Below, one piece after another: positions 1-9,959 of a DNA stretch of 59,282 nucleotides. The position numbers and the translations under genes were made by a program. Under the pieces are notes generated by a model. That model was not told the origin of the DNA. It was given only the letters and a program-made list of their open reading frames with translations, and searched no databases. The DNA is from JANQQZ01 sp039187315. GTDB taxonomy: Bacteria > Planctomycetota > Phycisphaerae > Phycisphaerales > UBA1924. Within the stretch, counting starts at the first letter, position 1, and each line of letters begins with the position of its first letter. The stretch lies in the NCBI GenBank assembly GCA_039187315.1, contig JBCCZQ010000009.1, forward strand, positions 1 through 59,282, written 5' to 3'.

Positions 1-349
<349 letters not shown>

Positions 350-380
350 CGCCCGTGTCTCGCGACACGGGCGTTTTTTT
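350..380 (+). terminator. Rho-independent terminator after 16S rRNA
   Basis: A perfect 10-bp stem (350-359 with 364-373, arm CGCCCGTGTC), a 4-base loop and a run of seven T at 374-380. It is well placed to end the 16S transcript. Confidence 0.85.
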
Positions 381-447
381 GTCTACCTGGTTTATTGCCT
401 GCCTGGCGGGTGCCGCAACGCGCCTGCGCGGTGCACACGCGTCGCTG

Positions 448-1167
448 TCAGGCCGCGCCCGCATCACCGGAAGGCCGGCGTGGCTTAGCCTTGGAAGCGT
501 GCCGGACGATCTTGCCGGAATCGAGGTACATCACGTTCTCGGCGATGTTCTTCATCAGGTCGCCGACGCGCTCGAGGTCCCGCCCGACACGGTAGAGCAG
601 CAGGCCCGCGGCCGCCTCGTCTTTGGTGCCGCCGACGATCTGAGTCGCGATTTCCTCAAAGACGATGCGGTCCAGTCTGTCGAGGGTCTTGTCGTTGCGG
701 ACGATCGAATTGGCCGCGCTCGCGTCCTCTTCCATCAGCGCGCGGAGGAGCTGGTGGCACGTGCCGGGTACGCGGTCGCCGAGCTCGCGCAGGCTGGTCG
801 GGAACCGTGGCACAACGGTGAGCGATGCGAGGCGCATGACCACCTTAGCGATCGAGCACGCGTGATCGGCGACCCGCTCGACATCGTGGTTGACCTTGAC
901 CATGGTGGTCAGGATCCGGAAGTCGCGGGCGACGGGGTGTGCCAGAGCGAGGATGCGGTAAGCCTCCTGCTCGATGGCCACTTCTTCGGCGTCGATGGTG
1001 TCGTCTTGGCTGCGGACGTGCTCGGCGACCTCGGCATCGATCGCCCACAGCGCGTCGAGCGCTGCCTCGAGCATCCCGATCGCGACGGTGCTCTGGCGTG
1101 CCAGCCGGCGGCGGACGGCCGCGACGTCACGCTGATACTCGTGTTCGTTTGTTTGGTACTCGTTCAC
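448..1167 (-). CDS. phoU: Phosphate transport regulator PhoU
   Basis: PhoU is a cytoplasmic, all-helical protein that connects the Pst phosphate transporter to the PhoR/PhoB two-component system and lowers phosphate uptake when phosphate is ample. The protein has the two PhoU repeats, each with the E/D-rich helix pattern (EEVAIEQEAYRILA and, in repeat 2, the RVGRDLERVGDLMKNIAE region). I chose the GTG at 1167 (239 aa) because it matches the family's normal length. The frame is open to a TTG at 1248, but the extra residues do not look like PhoU. No pst, phoR or phoB gene is nearby. It lies 178 bp downstream of mfd on the same strand and faces the end of 16S. Confidence 0.9.
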   Translation of the reverse strand: MNEYQTNEHEYQRDVAAVRRRLARQSTVAIGMLEAALDALWAIDAEVAEHVRSQDDTIDAEEVAIEQEAYRILALAHPVARDFRILTTMVKVNHDVERVADHACSIAKVVMRLASLTVVPRFPTSLRELGDRVPGTCHQLLRALMEEDASAANSIVRNDKTLDRLDRIVFEEIATQIVGGTKDEAAAGLLLYRVGRDLERVGDLMKNIAENVMYLDSGKIVRHASKAKPRRPSGDAGAA

Positions 1168-1345
1168 GCTATCCTGAACTCGAATCGGACCTGCAACCCC
1201 GTTTGTTGGTCTATCGGCTGTCACGCACCGTGCGATGAGGGCCGACAAGTCGTGTAGAGATCAATACGTATCCAGAACCGCTGGTTCTACCCGTATCCGG
1301 GAAAGAGAGCCGAAGTGGTCCGAAAAGATCGGCGGAGGGCACCGG

Positions 1346-4300
1346 TCACGGCGTTCGGTCGTCGTCGTCGCTTGTCGAGAGCTGGCTGCGGAGAAAAGCA
1401 AGCAGGCTGGTGGGTTCGAAATAGGTGTCTGGCAGGCGGCAGTAGACCTCGCTGACCTGCTCGTTCGACTTGGGCGGCAGAGCGCTGACCGTGCCCGCGG
1501 AGCCCTGGAGCGCGTGGGTGATGTCGCGGGGCTGGACCGCGCGGAAGATCAGATCACTTTCTCTTCGGACGACGGCCCTGACGCCCAGCGCTGACGCGGC
1601 GATCCGGATCTCGGCGAGCTCGAGCAGTCGTTCGACCGCGGGGGGCGGCTTGCCATAGGCGCTTTCGAGATCCTCGCGGAGCTTGGCCAAGGCCGAAGGT
1701 CCGTCGGCTGAGGCGATGCGGCGGTAGACCTCGAGTCGGCGTGTTTCGGCGGGGATGTACGCGCGGGGGATCGATCCGCCGAGACCGATCTCAAGGTTGG
1801 TCCGGCTCGCTGAGGACGGCGGCGGTGCATGGGTGAGGTCGCGGACCGCGTCTTCGAGCAGGCGGCAATAGAGTTCGTAGCCGATCGAAGCGATGTGTCC
1901 CGATTGCTCGGGCCCGAGGATGTTGCCGGCGCCGCGGATCTCGAGGTCGCGCATGGCGATCTTGAACCCGGCACCGAGCATCGAGTACTGCTCCAGTGCT
2001 TTCAAGCGTTTCTGCGCCACGGGCGTGAGCACTCGGTTCTCAGGAAGGAGGAGGTAGCAGTAGGCTCGGTGCCGGCTGCGCCCGACGCGTCCGCGGAGCT
2101 GGTGGAGCTCGGCAAGGCCGAAGCGGTCGGCGTCGTCGATGATCATCGTGTTGGCGCGCGGGATGTCGAGGCCCGACTCGATGATGGTGGTGCTGACGAG
2201 GATATCGGCCTGCCCTCGTATGAACCTGAGCATGACAGCCTCGAGCTCCTGAGGGGTCATCTGGCCGTGGCCGACAACCACCTCGGCATCGGGTGCGAGG
2301 TCGCGCACTTTGTCGGCGACGCTGTGGATGTCGTGGACGCGGTTGTGGACCCAGTAGATCTGGCCCTCGCGCGACAGCTCACGTGCGATGGCCTGCTTCA
2401 GCCGCTTGGCGTTGTAGGGGATGACCTCTGTGACGATGCTCTGGCGGTCGGCCGGGGCGGTGGCGAGCGAGGAGATGTCGCGGATGCCGAGCATGGACAT
2501 GTGCAGCGTGCGCGGGATGGGCGTTGCGCTGAGTGTGAGCACATCGGCGGTCATTCGGAGCTGGAGCAGGCGCTCCTTGTGCTCGACGCCGAAGCGTTGC
2601 TCCTCGTCGACCACAACCAGTCCGAGGTCGTTGAACCGCACATCCTTCGAGAGCAGCCGGTGGGTTCCGATGACAATGTCGATCTGTCCGCGGCGTAGAG
2701 CCGCGAGGACGGCGTTGGTCTCTTTCGTTGTCTTGAATCGGCTGAGGCTCTCAACGCGGAACGGATAGTCGGCGAAGCGGCTCCGGAAGGTCCGCTCGTG
2801 CTGCTCGGCCAAGACGGTCGTTGGGACGAGCACCGCGACCTGCTTGCCGAATTCACAGGCCTTGAAGGCGGCACGGATGGCCAGCTCGGTCTTCCCGAAG
2901 CCGACATCGCCGCAGACGAGCCGGTCCATCGGGCGCTCGCTGGTCATGTCCTTTTTGATAGCGGCGAGGCCGGCGAGCTGATCGTCTGTCTCCTGATACG
3001 GGAACTCGGCCTCGAATTCGCGCTGCCAGGTCGTGTCGTCGGGGTAGCGGATGCCGGGCATGCTCTCGCGAGCGGCTCGGACGCGGAGGAGCTCGGCGGC
3101 CAGATCGCGGACGGACTCGCTGGCCTGCTCCTTCTGCCGGGCCCATTTCTTGCCGCCGAGTTTGCTCAGCGGGGGTTTGCCGGCAAAGCCACCGATGTAC
3201 TTCTGAACGTGGTCGATCTTGAGCGCCGACACGTGCAGCTGGCTTCCGCCGGCGAACTCGAGCGTGAGGTACTCCTCGAGGTCCATGGGGTCGAGCTGCT
3301 CCACGCTCGCGTCGGCGCGTGACCGGTTCCGACTGGATGCTCTGGTAGGTCTGGTTGGCTGAGGCTTGCCGGTGTTCGCGGGCATGAGGCGGAGGCCGGT
3401 GAACTGCGCGATGCCGTGGTCGGCGTGCACGACGTAGTCGCCCGGCTCGAGCTCGAGGAAGGTATCCATGGCGCGGCCGGCGCGCAGTCGGCGTGAGCGG
3501 CGCCGGACCTGGAAGCGGTGCAGGAGCTCGTGGTAGGGAACCAGCGCGAGCGATGGTCCTTCGTCCTGCCGAAAGAGGTAGCCGCGATGGACCGCGCCGA
3601 GGACGATCTGGAGCCCTTCGGCCGAACCGTGGTCTGCGAAGAGCTCGGTGCAACGGTCCAGCTCGCCCTGGTTCTCGCACGTAATCACGACGGCATCGGT
3701 CGTGGCCAGAAGCGAGGCCACCTCCCCCACCGCTTCGGCCGAATCCTCGCTGAACGCGGGCAGCGGCCCGACGGGCCAGTCCACATGATGTTGCGCGGGG
3801 TGCGGCGTAGAGAACTGGTTGATCTCTGCAAAGCCGGCGAATCGCTCGCGTAGCAGCTTGAAGACGGCCGGGGGGCCGAAGACACCCCGCGAGTCGGTGA
3901 GGCGCTCGAAGTAGCCGCGTCCCTGCTCGGTGACCTCCACGGTCTCGGCGAGGAGCGCGACCGCGGAATCGGGCATGAGCGTCAGCGCATTGACGCCGTC
4001 CGCGGGCGCGGTCTGGTGATCGGGTGCCGCGACGAGCTCGGCGGCTTCGAGCCGGCGGTCGGAGCCCATGGTCTGCAGATCGATCTCGGTGATGCGTTCG
4101 ATCTCGTCGCCGAAGAAATCGAACCGGACCGGGGGTGCGTCTGGGGTTCCCGCAGGGAAAACGTCAAGGATGCCGCCTCGGATGGCGAACTCGCCCGGCG
4201 CTTCGATGGCCTGCCGGCGTTCGTATCCGGACTGGGCGAGCCAGTCGACAAGTGCCTCAGGCGTTTGGCGGTCGCCCGGGGCGAAGCGTCGCAGCAACGA

Positions 4301-4732
4301 CTCGAGCTGCGACGGCTTGGGTACCGACTGCATGAGCGCGTGGATGGTTGCGATAATGACCGGCGCACTACCGGCACGGATGGAGCCGATCGCGCGGGCG
4401 GCGGCGACGCGCTCGGCGAGCAGATCGGCGGCGACGTCTGTCTCACCGGGAAGTACCTCGAGCGCGGGCAGGTGGATCGCCTCGGTCCCGAGGGCGGCCA
4501 GCTCGTCAACAGCCGTCACCGCTTCGTCCAGGTGGGCCATGACGAGCACGACCGGGCGGCCAAGGCTGTGGGCGAGCAGCGAGGCGAGTGTGACAGTAGA
4601 AGAGCCGACCGATCCGTGGACGACGGTCGCGTCTCCGGATGCGAGCGCATCCGCGATCTGGCGAAGCGCGGTGCTGGCACGGAGCGTGCTCAGGTTTGGC
4701 GCGAGGTGTGTCGCGGCCGCGTGCGTGGTCAT
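1346..4732 (-). CDS. mfd: Transcription-repair coupling factor Mfd
   Basis: Mfd is the DNA translocase that removes RNA polymerase stalled at lesions and recruits UvrA. At 1128 aa it has the family length. Visible parts, in order, are a UvrB-like N-terminal module, the CarD-like RNA-polymerase-interaction domain (PGDYVVHADHGIAQF, around residues 425-445), helicase motif I GDVGFGKTE, the DEEQRFGVEH box, SATPIPRTLHMS, ESGLDIPRANTMI and LHQLRGRVGRSRHRAY, then a TRCF C-terminal domain. An R/S-rich linker of about 25 residues interrupts the end of the CarD-like domain. Its ATG overlaps the comEA stop by 4 bp, so the two are translationally coupled. Confidence 0.97.
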   Translation of the reverse strand: MTTHAAATHLAPNLSTLRASTALRQIADALASGDATVVHGSVGSSTVTLASLLAHSLGRPVVLVMAHLDEAVTAVDELAALGTEAIHLPALEVLPGETDVAADLLAERVAAARAIGSIRAGSAPVIIATIHALMQSVPKPSQLESLLRRFAPGDRQTPEALVDWLAQSGYERRQAIEAPGEFAIRGGILDVFPAGTPDAPPVRFDFFGDEIERITEIDLQTMGSDRRLEAAELVAAPDHQTAPADGVNALTLMPDSAVALLAETVEVTEQGRGYFERLTDSRGVFGPPAVFKLLRERFAGFAEINQFSTPHPAQHHVDWPVGPLPAFSEDSAEAVGEVASLLATTDAVVITCENQGELDRCTELFADHGSAEGLQIVLGAVHRGYLFRQDEGPSLALVPYHELLHRFQVRRRSRRLRAGRAMDTFLELEPGDYVVHADHGIAQFTGLRLMPANTGKPQPTRPTRASSRNRSRADASVEQLDPMDLEEYLTLEFAGGSQLHVSALKIDHVQKYIGGFAGKPPLSKLGGKKWARQKEQASESVRDLAAELLRVRAARESMPGIRYPDDTTWQREFEAEFPYQETDDQLAGLAAIKKDMTSERPMDRLVCGDVGFGKTELAIRAAFKACEFGKQVAVLVPTTVLAEQHERTFRSRFADYPFRVESLSRFKTTKETNAVLAALRRGQIDIVIGTHRLLSKDVRFNDLGLVVVDEEQRFGVEHKERLLQLRMTADVLTLSATPIPRTLHMSMLGIRDISSLATAPADRQSIVTEVIPYNAKRLKQAIARELSREGQIYWVHNRVHDIHSVADKVRDLAPDAEVVVGHGQMTPQELEAVMLRFIRGQADILVSTTIIESGLDIPRANTMIIDDADRFGLAELHQLRGRVGRSRHRAYCYLLLPENRVLTPVAQKRLKALEQYSMLGAGFKIAMRDLEIRGAGNILGPEQSGHIASIGYELYCRLLEDAVRDLTHAPPPSSASRTNLEIGLGGSIPRAYIPAETRRLEVYRRIASADGPSALAKLREDLESAYGKPPPAVERLLELAEIRIAASALGVRAVVRRESDLIFRAVQPRDITHALQGSAGTVSALPPKSNEQVSEVYCRLPDTYFEPTSLLAFLRSQLSTSDDDDRTP

Positions 4733-5211
4733 TCGAATCGGATGAACGGCTCGAGGGCCTGGGCGGTCTTGGGGCCGACACCCGAGACGCGCTGCAGGTC
4801 GCTCAGCGAGCGGAATGGGCCGTTGGAGGCGCGATCGGCGACGATGCGGCCAGCCAAGACCGGCCCGATGCGCGGCAGCATTTCGAGCTCGCCGGGCGTC
4901 GCGGCGTTGAGATCGAGCCGGAGTGTCAGGCCGTCATCCTCAGGCAGCACCCGGGTCTCGGTACTCAGGTCGTCGTTTGGGCCGCTGGAAGGCGATGTTC
5001 GTGCTGGCGTGTTTGCTGGGTCGGCGCGGTTTGGTGGTGTGTTCCCGGCCGGGCCTCGCGGGGTGACTGAGGTCGTGACGGCGGCAGCACGCGATTGTGG
5101 CTCGGCCGGTGGGTCGATCGTGACACCGCGCCAGACGCCGAGGGTGGCGACACCGCCGAGGACGACGGCAACCGTAAGCCTCGCGGGATCGCTCAGGCCG
5201 GCGGCGGTCAT
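4729..5211 (-). CDS. comEA: ComEA-like helix-hairpin-helix protein
   Basis: A 160-aa protein with an N-terminal membrane segment (about residues 10-28), a Pro/Thr/Ala-rich linker and a C-terminal double helix-hairpin-helix domain (LDLNAATPGELEMLPRIG, then FRSLSDLQRVSGVGPKTAQ). The family binds double-stranded DNA in the periplasm during natural transformation, and many bacteria carry orphan copies. It overlaps mfd by 4 bp downstream and the GH10-like gene by 4 bp upstream. No comEC lies nearby, so a role in DNA uptake is plausible but not shown. Confidence 0.85.
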   Translation of the reverse strand: MTAAGLSDPARLTVAVVLGGVATLGVWRGVTIDPPAEPQSRAAAVTTSVTPRGPAGNTPPNRADPANTPARTSPSSGPNDDLSTETRVLPEDDGLTLRLDLNAATPGELEMLPRIGPVLAGRIVADRASNGPFRSLSDLQRVSGVGPKTAQALEPFIRFE

Positions 5212-6863
5212 GCGGAGGCCTCGACGTTCGCCCCGCTCGGGGAGGGCTGTGGCTGCCCTGCCTCACGGATGCGCTTGCGGAGTTCGGCAAGGGAACGCAC
5301 GGATGCTCGCGGATCGCCGGAGCCAAGGATGACGCTGCCGGGCACGGGGCCTTTCGCGCCCGCGGGCAGCTCGCGCTCCTGCCAGACAAGGCTCAGGACG
5401 CTGGGTTTGCTGACGATGAGTTCGAACGCCTGTGCAAGCCACTGGATCTCTTCAGTGGTGCGCGGGGGGCTGCCGGGTTCGACCGCGGGCGAGACGGCGG
5501 TGACGGCCAGCGGGCGATCGAGCAGGGCGTAGCGATCGAGCGCGGCGGACAGGTGCATCAGGTCGCGCGCAATCCGGCCGGGCTTGGGGCGCTCGAGTTC
5601 CAGGCGGATGCCCCAGGCATCGACGCCCATGCCAGCCTGCTGGACCATCTCGGCGTAGAGCGCACCGGGGAGCGACCTGGGCTTGTGGCCGGGCTCGGAA
5701 GCGAACGGGTGGTCGACCTCGATGGCGATCTTGCCCTGCGGGTGCAGCTTGCGGGCGAGCAGGAGCGTCATCCGTGTCAGGTCCATCATCTGCTCGAACG
5801 TGAGCTGGATGTTCTCGTTGCGGTTGAGGCCCGACAGGATGGTCCACCGTGGGACTGTCCGGCGGTAGCGGGTGATGACGTTCTTGACGTGCTCGTAGAC
5901 CACCTCGCGGAGGGTCTCGTAGTCGTGCTCCCAGATATAGAGCCAGTCCGGGACGTCGCTGCGTGCAAACGTGATCACCGGACCGGCCGAGACCTGGACC
6001 TTCGCGCGGCGGACGGCCCACTCGATCCAGCGGTCGGTGGCGGCGAAGCTGTAGCGTCCCTCGTCGGGCTCGAGATCCCGCCAGCGCATGGGCAGAGCGA
6101 GCAGATCGCTCGCGGCAGTGACCGCCTGCTGGATCGGGGCCGAGAACTGGGCCGGGTTGATCGACGCGGCGACCGCGGGCTTGCCAGGAAGGACGAGCCC
6201 TGTGTCGTTCTGGCTCTTGAGCGGCGGCCCGGGGGTGCCGGGCTTGAGCTTGGGCTTGGATGCGTGGCCGGCCACTACGGCCAGATAGCCTGCGCCGGAG
6301 ACCCTGTCTGGGAAGCCCCGCTCCGTGCTCACGGCGACAAGGGCTCCGCTCGCGTCGTTGGCGTGCGCGAGCGCGAGGCGTGAGAGCCGCTCGGCCTCCG
6401 CGGAGTACTGGCCCTGGCCTCCCGAGGCGAGCCGGTGGCTGACGAGGGCCTCGGTAAAGGCGAGCCTGGCGCGTTCGAGCGCCGCGATCGCGGGCTGCTC
6501 CGGGGCGAGATCGACGAGCTGCCAGTCCTCGAGCTTGTTGAGCAGCGTCATGATCCGCTGTCGGGCGAGCTCCAGGCTTAGGAGATAGGGCGTGTCGCGT
6601 TCCGGCAGCAGGCAGGTTGCGAGCATGAGGGCCGGCTGGTTCGCGTCGGCGCCGCTGGTTGTCGGATGGGGGAAGGGCAGGGCGAGCCCGGCGGGCTCAG
6701 CGGAGGGCTTGTCGCACAGGATGCGGCCTTGCTCGATGCGGAGTTCGGCCGGGACGGGGATGCCATCTGGGCCGAACATGTGAGCGTCGGCCAGATCCCA
6801 GCCTTGGGCGGGCGCGAAGGTCGCGCCGGATTGCTCGTCAAAGACAGCGAAGCTGAGCATCAT
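5208..6863 (-). CDS. GH10-like TIM-barrel protein lacking the catalytic glutamates
   Basis: A 551-aa protein whose second half follows the GH10 xylanase pattern: a WRDLEPDEGRYSFAATDRW block, the AGPVITFARSDVPDWLY block, then a helix and a VPRWTIL strand. At the strand-4 position where GH10 enzymes have WDVVNE, this protein has WTILSGLN, so the acid/base Glu is absent. Where the nucleophile sits in ITELD it has LAVTAVSP. I infer a non-catalytic or altered carbohydrate-binding barrel. No signal peptide is evident. The start MMLSF at 6863 was chosen because the longer frame to 7436 would run through purC on the other strand. It heads the operon with comEA and mfd. Confidence 0.7.
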   Translation of the reverse strand: MMLSFAVFDEQSGATFAPAQGWDLADAHMFGPDGIPVPAELRIEQGRILCDKPSAEPAGLALPFPHPTTSGADANQPALMLATCLLPERDTPYLLSLELARQRIMTLLNKLEDWQLVDLAPEQPAIAALERARLAFTEALVSHRLASGGQGQYSAEAERLSRLALAHANDASGALVAVSTERGFPDRVSGAGYLAVVAGHASKPKLKPGTPGPPLKSQNDTGLVLPGKPAVAASINPAQFSAPIQQAVTAASDLLALPMRWRDLEPDEGRYSFAATDRWIEWAVRRAKVQVSAGPVITFARSDVPDWLYIWEHDYETLREVVYEHVKNVITRYRRTVPRWTILSGLNRNENIQLTFEQMMDLTRMTLLLARKLHPQGKIAIEVDHPFASEPGHKPRSLPGALYAEMVQQAGMGVDAWGIRLELERPKPGRIARDLMHLSAALDRYALLDRPLAVTAVSPAVEPGSPPRTTEEIQWLAQAFELIVSKPSVLSLVWQERELPAGAKGPVPGSVILGSGDPRASVRSLAELRKRIREAGQPQPSPSGANVEASA

Positions 6864-6949
6864 GCCGGGACCCGGGGCCGGTAGCCAGCGGCCCGACTCA
6901 CGCCGCTCGGACCCGGCGGGCGCGGCCCGACCCGCCGCTCCACCAGCGG

Positions 6950-6955
6950 TACGAT
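6950..6955 (+). promoter_or_regulatory. Possible -10 element of purC
   Basis: TACGAT lies 42 bp before the purC ATG in the 134-bp divergent gap between purC and the GH10-like gene. No convincing -35 box is visible, so this is weak. Confidence 0.25.
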
Positions 6956-6997
6956 AGAGGGATCCGGGCGATCGGATCGGCTGATCGGGGCACAAAG

Positions 6998-7921
6998 ATG
7001 CGAGCAGTGGTTGAGAGCCGCCTGAGGGCCCCCTGCGTGCGGGGCAAGGTCCGTGATGTGTACACGATCTCGGAGACCGAACTGGCGCTGATCGCCACCG
7101 ACCGCGTCTCGGCGTTCGATGTCGTGCTCCCGACGCCGCTGCCCGGCAAGGGCGTGCTGCTGACATCGATCGCGGAGTTCTGGCTGGGCTGGATCGAGTC
7201 GCGCGGCCTCGCGCGGACACATCTGATCTCGACCGATGCCGACAGGCTGCCCGATCGGCTGTTCGAGCCTGGGGGCACGGCGCGCGGGGACCTCGTCGGG
7301 CGGACGACGATCGCGCGGCGGGCCGAGGTGCTGCCGATCGAGTTTGTCGTGCGGGGGTATCTGGAGGGCTCGGGCTGGCGCGAGTACAGCTCCTCTGGCC
7401 GGGTCTGTGGGCATCGGCTTCCGCCGGGACTGGCACGCTGCGGCCGGCTGCCCGAGCCGATCCTGACGCCCGCCACGAAAGCCGCGGCCGGTGCGCACGA
7501 CGAGAACATCACCGAGTCAGACGCGGCATCGAGCATCGGCGCGGCAAGGTACGAGCAGGCTCGGGCGATAGCCCTGCGGATCTTCCGAGAGGCTTCGGCT
7601 TACGCGGAGGCGCGCGGGCTGATCCTGGCGGACACGAAGTTCGAGTTCGGGATCGACCCCGAGGAGCCCGACAGCGGCCCGATCGTGGTCGATGAGGCGC
7701 TCACGCCGGACAGCTCACGCTTTTGGCCTGCTGATGGCTACGCGCCCGGCAAGCCGCAGCCCAGCTTCGACAAGCAGTACGTGCGGGCGTATCTGGAACA
7801 GCTGGTCGCGCAAGGCCGGTGGAATAGATCGCCGCCGGGTCCTGAGCTGCCGGGAGACATCGTCAGCGGCACGCTCGAGCGGTACCGCGAGGCCGTGGAG
7901 CGGCTGACGGTCGGCGCGTGA
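6998..7921 (+). CDS. purC: SAICAR synthase PurC
   Basis: This is phosphoribosylaminoimidazole-succinocarboxamide synthase, which joins aspartate to CAIR with ATP in purine synthesis. At 307 aa it is of the longer, yeast-like length. The hallmarks are VRGKVRDVY near residue 15, ATDRVSAFDVVLP, IEFVVRGYLEGSGWREY, and LILADTKFEFG followed by DEALTPDSSRFW. It is a lone gene, divergent from the GH10-like gene; purM lies about 40 kb away. It ends 20 bp before the convergent TPR-like gene. Confidence 0.96.
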   Translation: MRAVVESRLRAPCVRGKVRDVYTISETELALIATDRVSAFDVVLPTPLPGKGVLLTSIAEFWLGWIESRGLARTHLISTDADRLPDRLFEPGGTARGDLVGRTTIARRAEVLPIEFVVRGYLEGSGWREYSSSGRVCGHRLPPGLARCGRLPEPILTPATKAAAGAHDENITESDAASSIGAARYEQARAIALRIFREASAYAEARGLILADTKFEFGIDPEEPDSGPIVVDEALTPDSSRFWPADGYAPGKPQPSFDKQYVRAYLEQLVAQGRWNRSPPGPELPGDIVSGTLERYREAVERLTVGA

Positions 7922-7940
7922 AGGCCGGTCTCGCCGAGAG

Positions 7941-9923
7941 CTACTTCTGATCGACGTTGAGCTGGCGATCTCGTCTCGCTCGCTGGGCCTCGAGCTGGGC
8001 GCGGTATTCGTCGATCCCGATCGGGGCGGGGAAGAGCTGGTCGAACGGTTCGGATTCGCCCTCGGCGTGCATCTCGTCGATCCGCTCACGCAGATCGCGT
8101 TCGAGGAGGATGTACGCGTGCTGGCGCAGATCGTTCGGTGCACGGAGGTACAGGTCCTGGCGCGTTTGGAGCGGCATCGTCGCGATGAAGTTGTAGAAGA
8201 GCCCACCTGCGAGCACGCGGAACTCGCGGGGCATGACCTCGGTCCGTCCGGTGTCAGGGTTGGCTAGGACGGTACGGAGCTGCTCGCGTAAATAGTACTC
8301 GTGGTACTGCCGGGCCCACTCATACTGCGACCGGAAAAGCTCATCGTTGCCTGCAAGCAGGCCGCTGCTGAACGCGCCGTGCAGGGCGCCGGCGACCTGG
8401 TTGGCGTAGACCTGCGGCGAGCTGTAGCGGTCGACCATCTCTTCTTGCACAAGCTCGGCGAGCGGAAGCTCGAGCCGCCTTGTGAACGTCCAATCGTTCC
8501 AATTGCGGCGTGACCATGCGATCAGCTGCTGGCGATAGGTCTCGGCCTGCTCGACGTCGCCGCGGCGGTAGAGCAGGATGATCGCATCGGCGATGAAGTT
8601 CTGGTAGCCAGCGGCGTAGGTGTTGTACGGGTTCCCGGCGCGGGCCCGGACGCCGGCTCGCTCGATGACCTCTTCGATGACATTGGTGTACGCGTCAATG
8701 AAACGCGGGTTTGGGACGGCGATGTAGTAGGCAAATCTTCCGCGGACTGCTTCGAGGAAGTCGAAGTAGATGTCGCCGTACCGGAACAGCTCCTGGATGG
8801 AGTGGGTCACCATGCGGTCGGTGTTTACGAAGTCGTAGTCCTTGGTGTTGCGTTCTTCGACGCGGCCGAGACCCCGCTCGACGCCTGTGCGGGCCCAGTA
8901 GAGGCCGTGGGCTGCTGGGTGCCGCCAGTCAAGCGGGCCGTAGGTCTCGGTGTACCGGACCATGCGGTCAGGCTCCATGTTGTATTCGTCGATCAGCACA
9001 CGCTTGCGGAGGTACGCGATGTATACCTCCCAGGCTTCTTCGAAGGCGGGGTCGTGCTTGAGCTGGGTGTAGGCGCGCAGGCGGGTGAGCTCGCGTGCTT
9101 CGGTGATGCCCAGGATCTCGCCGAGCGAGTCGTCACCGAGCCCGGCGCGGTGCATGGCATCGTGGATGGCGTAGCGGCGGAGGGTATCCATCGCCTGCTC
9201 ATCTCCGTAGAGGCCGACGAGCCTGCGCTGGAGTTCTTCGATCATCGGGACAGCCTCGATGGCAGCCTGGCGGGTGCTCGGGGCCTCGGCTACGACACGC
9301 AGCCAGTCGGCGTAGACCCGGGAGGCCGACTCGCGCGTGCGCATATCGGATGTCGGTGGCGGTGGTGGACCCAGCACGTAGGTCCACTCTTCGGCCATCA
9401 TCTGCTTGTAGTAGCGGTTCGCGTCGTCGGTGTACCCCTGGATCTTGTGGACGAAGATCCAGGCGAGTTCCTTGTGGATGAACAGGTCGTTCGGATTGGA
9501 CCGAAGGGCTTCATCCCGCAGAAGACGCACGCCGGCCTGCACCCAGCGCCACCGCTCTTGCGAGGTCTGGGTAGTCACGGAGATGTTGTACGCGAGGTTC
9601 CACGCATGGAAGACCCAGACGCGCGGGAAACGCGGCTGAAGCCTCGTGATCGCGCGGGAGAGCTCAACGGCTTCGTGGAACTTTCCCTCCTCCTTCAGCT
9701 CGTTCGCGCGGTACCAGAGCATGTTGACAAAGACGCCGCGGAAGGCGCCCATCGCGATGCCGACGGCGATCTCCGGCCGATCGTTTTCCGCGGCGGTGTC
9801 GGCGTTGACGAGCTTGTTCGTTCCGATGGACTCGGTCAGCGAGGCGCTGGTGAAGCCGACGGCGGTGAGGCTGGCCAGCAGGATCACGCCGGCAATGATC
9901 TGTACGACTCGGTCCCGGTTCAT
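7941..9923 (-). CDS. Membrane-anchored TPR-like protein, unknown function
   Basis: A 660-aa protein with one N-terminal membrane helix (about residues 8-28), then a helical, tetratricopeptide-like body (for example the HEAVELSRAITRLQPRFPRVW block). The remainder is rich in Tyr, Trp and Arg and predicted extracytoplasmic. I know no characterised homologue. It lies 36 bp downstream of the ABC permease on the same strand and is probably the last gene of that transcription unit, so it may assist the exporter or its substrate. Confidence 0.75.
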   Translation of the reverse strand: MNRDRVVQIIAGVILLASLTAVGFTSASLTESIGTNKLVNADTAAENDRPEIAVGIAMGAFRGVFVNMLWYRANELKEEGKFHEAVELSRAITRLQPRFPRVWVFHAWNLAYNISVTTQTSQERWRWVQAGVRLLRDEALRSNPNDLFIHKELAWIFVHKIQGYTDDANRYYKQMMAEEWTYVLGPPPPPTSDMRTRESASRVYADWLRVVAEAPSTRQAAIEAVPMIEELQRRLVGLYGDEQAMDTLRRYAIHDAMHRAGLGDDSLGEILGITEARELTRLRAYTQLKHDPAFEEAWEVYIAYLRKRVLIDEYNMEPDRMVRYTETYGPLDWRHPAAHGLYWARTGVERGLGRVEERNTKDYDFVNTDRMVTHSIQELFRYGDIYFDFLEAVRGRFAYYIAVPNPRFIDAYTNVIEEVIERAGVRARAGNPYNTYAAGYQNFIADAIILLYRRGDVEQAETYRQQLIAWSRRNWNDWTFTRRLELPLAELVQEEMVDRYSSPQVYANQVAGALHGAFSSGLLAGNDELFRSQYEWARQYHEYYLREQLRTVLANPDTGRTEVMPREFRVLAGGLFYNFIATMPLQTRQDLYLRAPNDLRQHAYILLERDLRERIDEMHAEGESEPFDQLFPAPIGIDEYRAQLEAQRARRDRQLNVDQK

Positions 9924-9959
9924 AGCTGGTTCCGCCTGATCCCCGTTCTGATGGCTGTT

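Noticed and set aside
6864..7436. N-terminal extension of the GH10-like gene
   Set aside because: It would lie antisense to the whole first half of purC and is Arg/Pro/Ser-rich without pattern.
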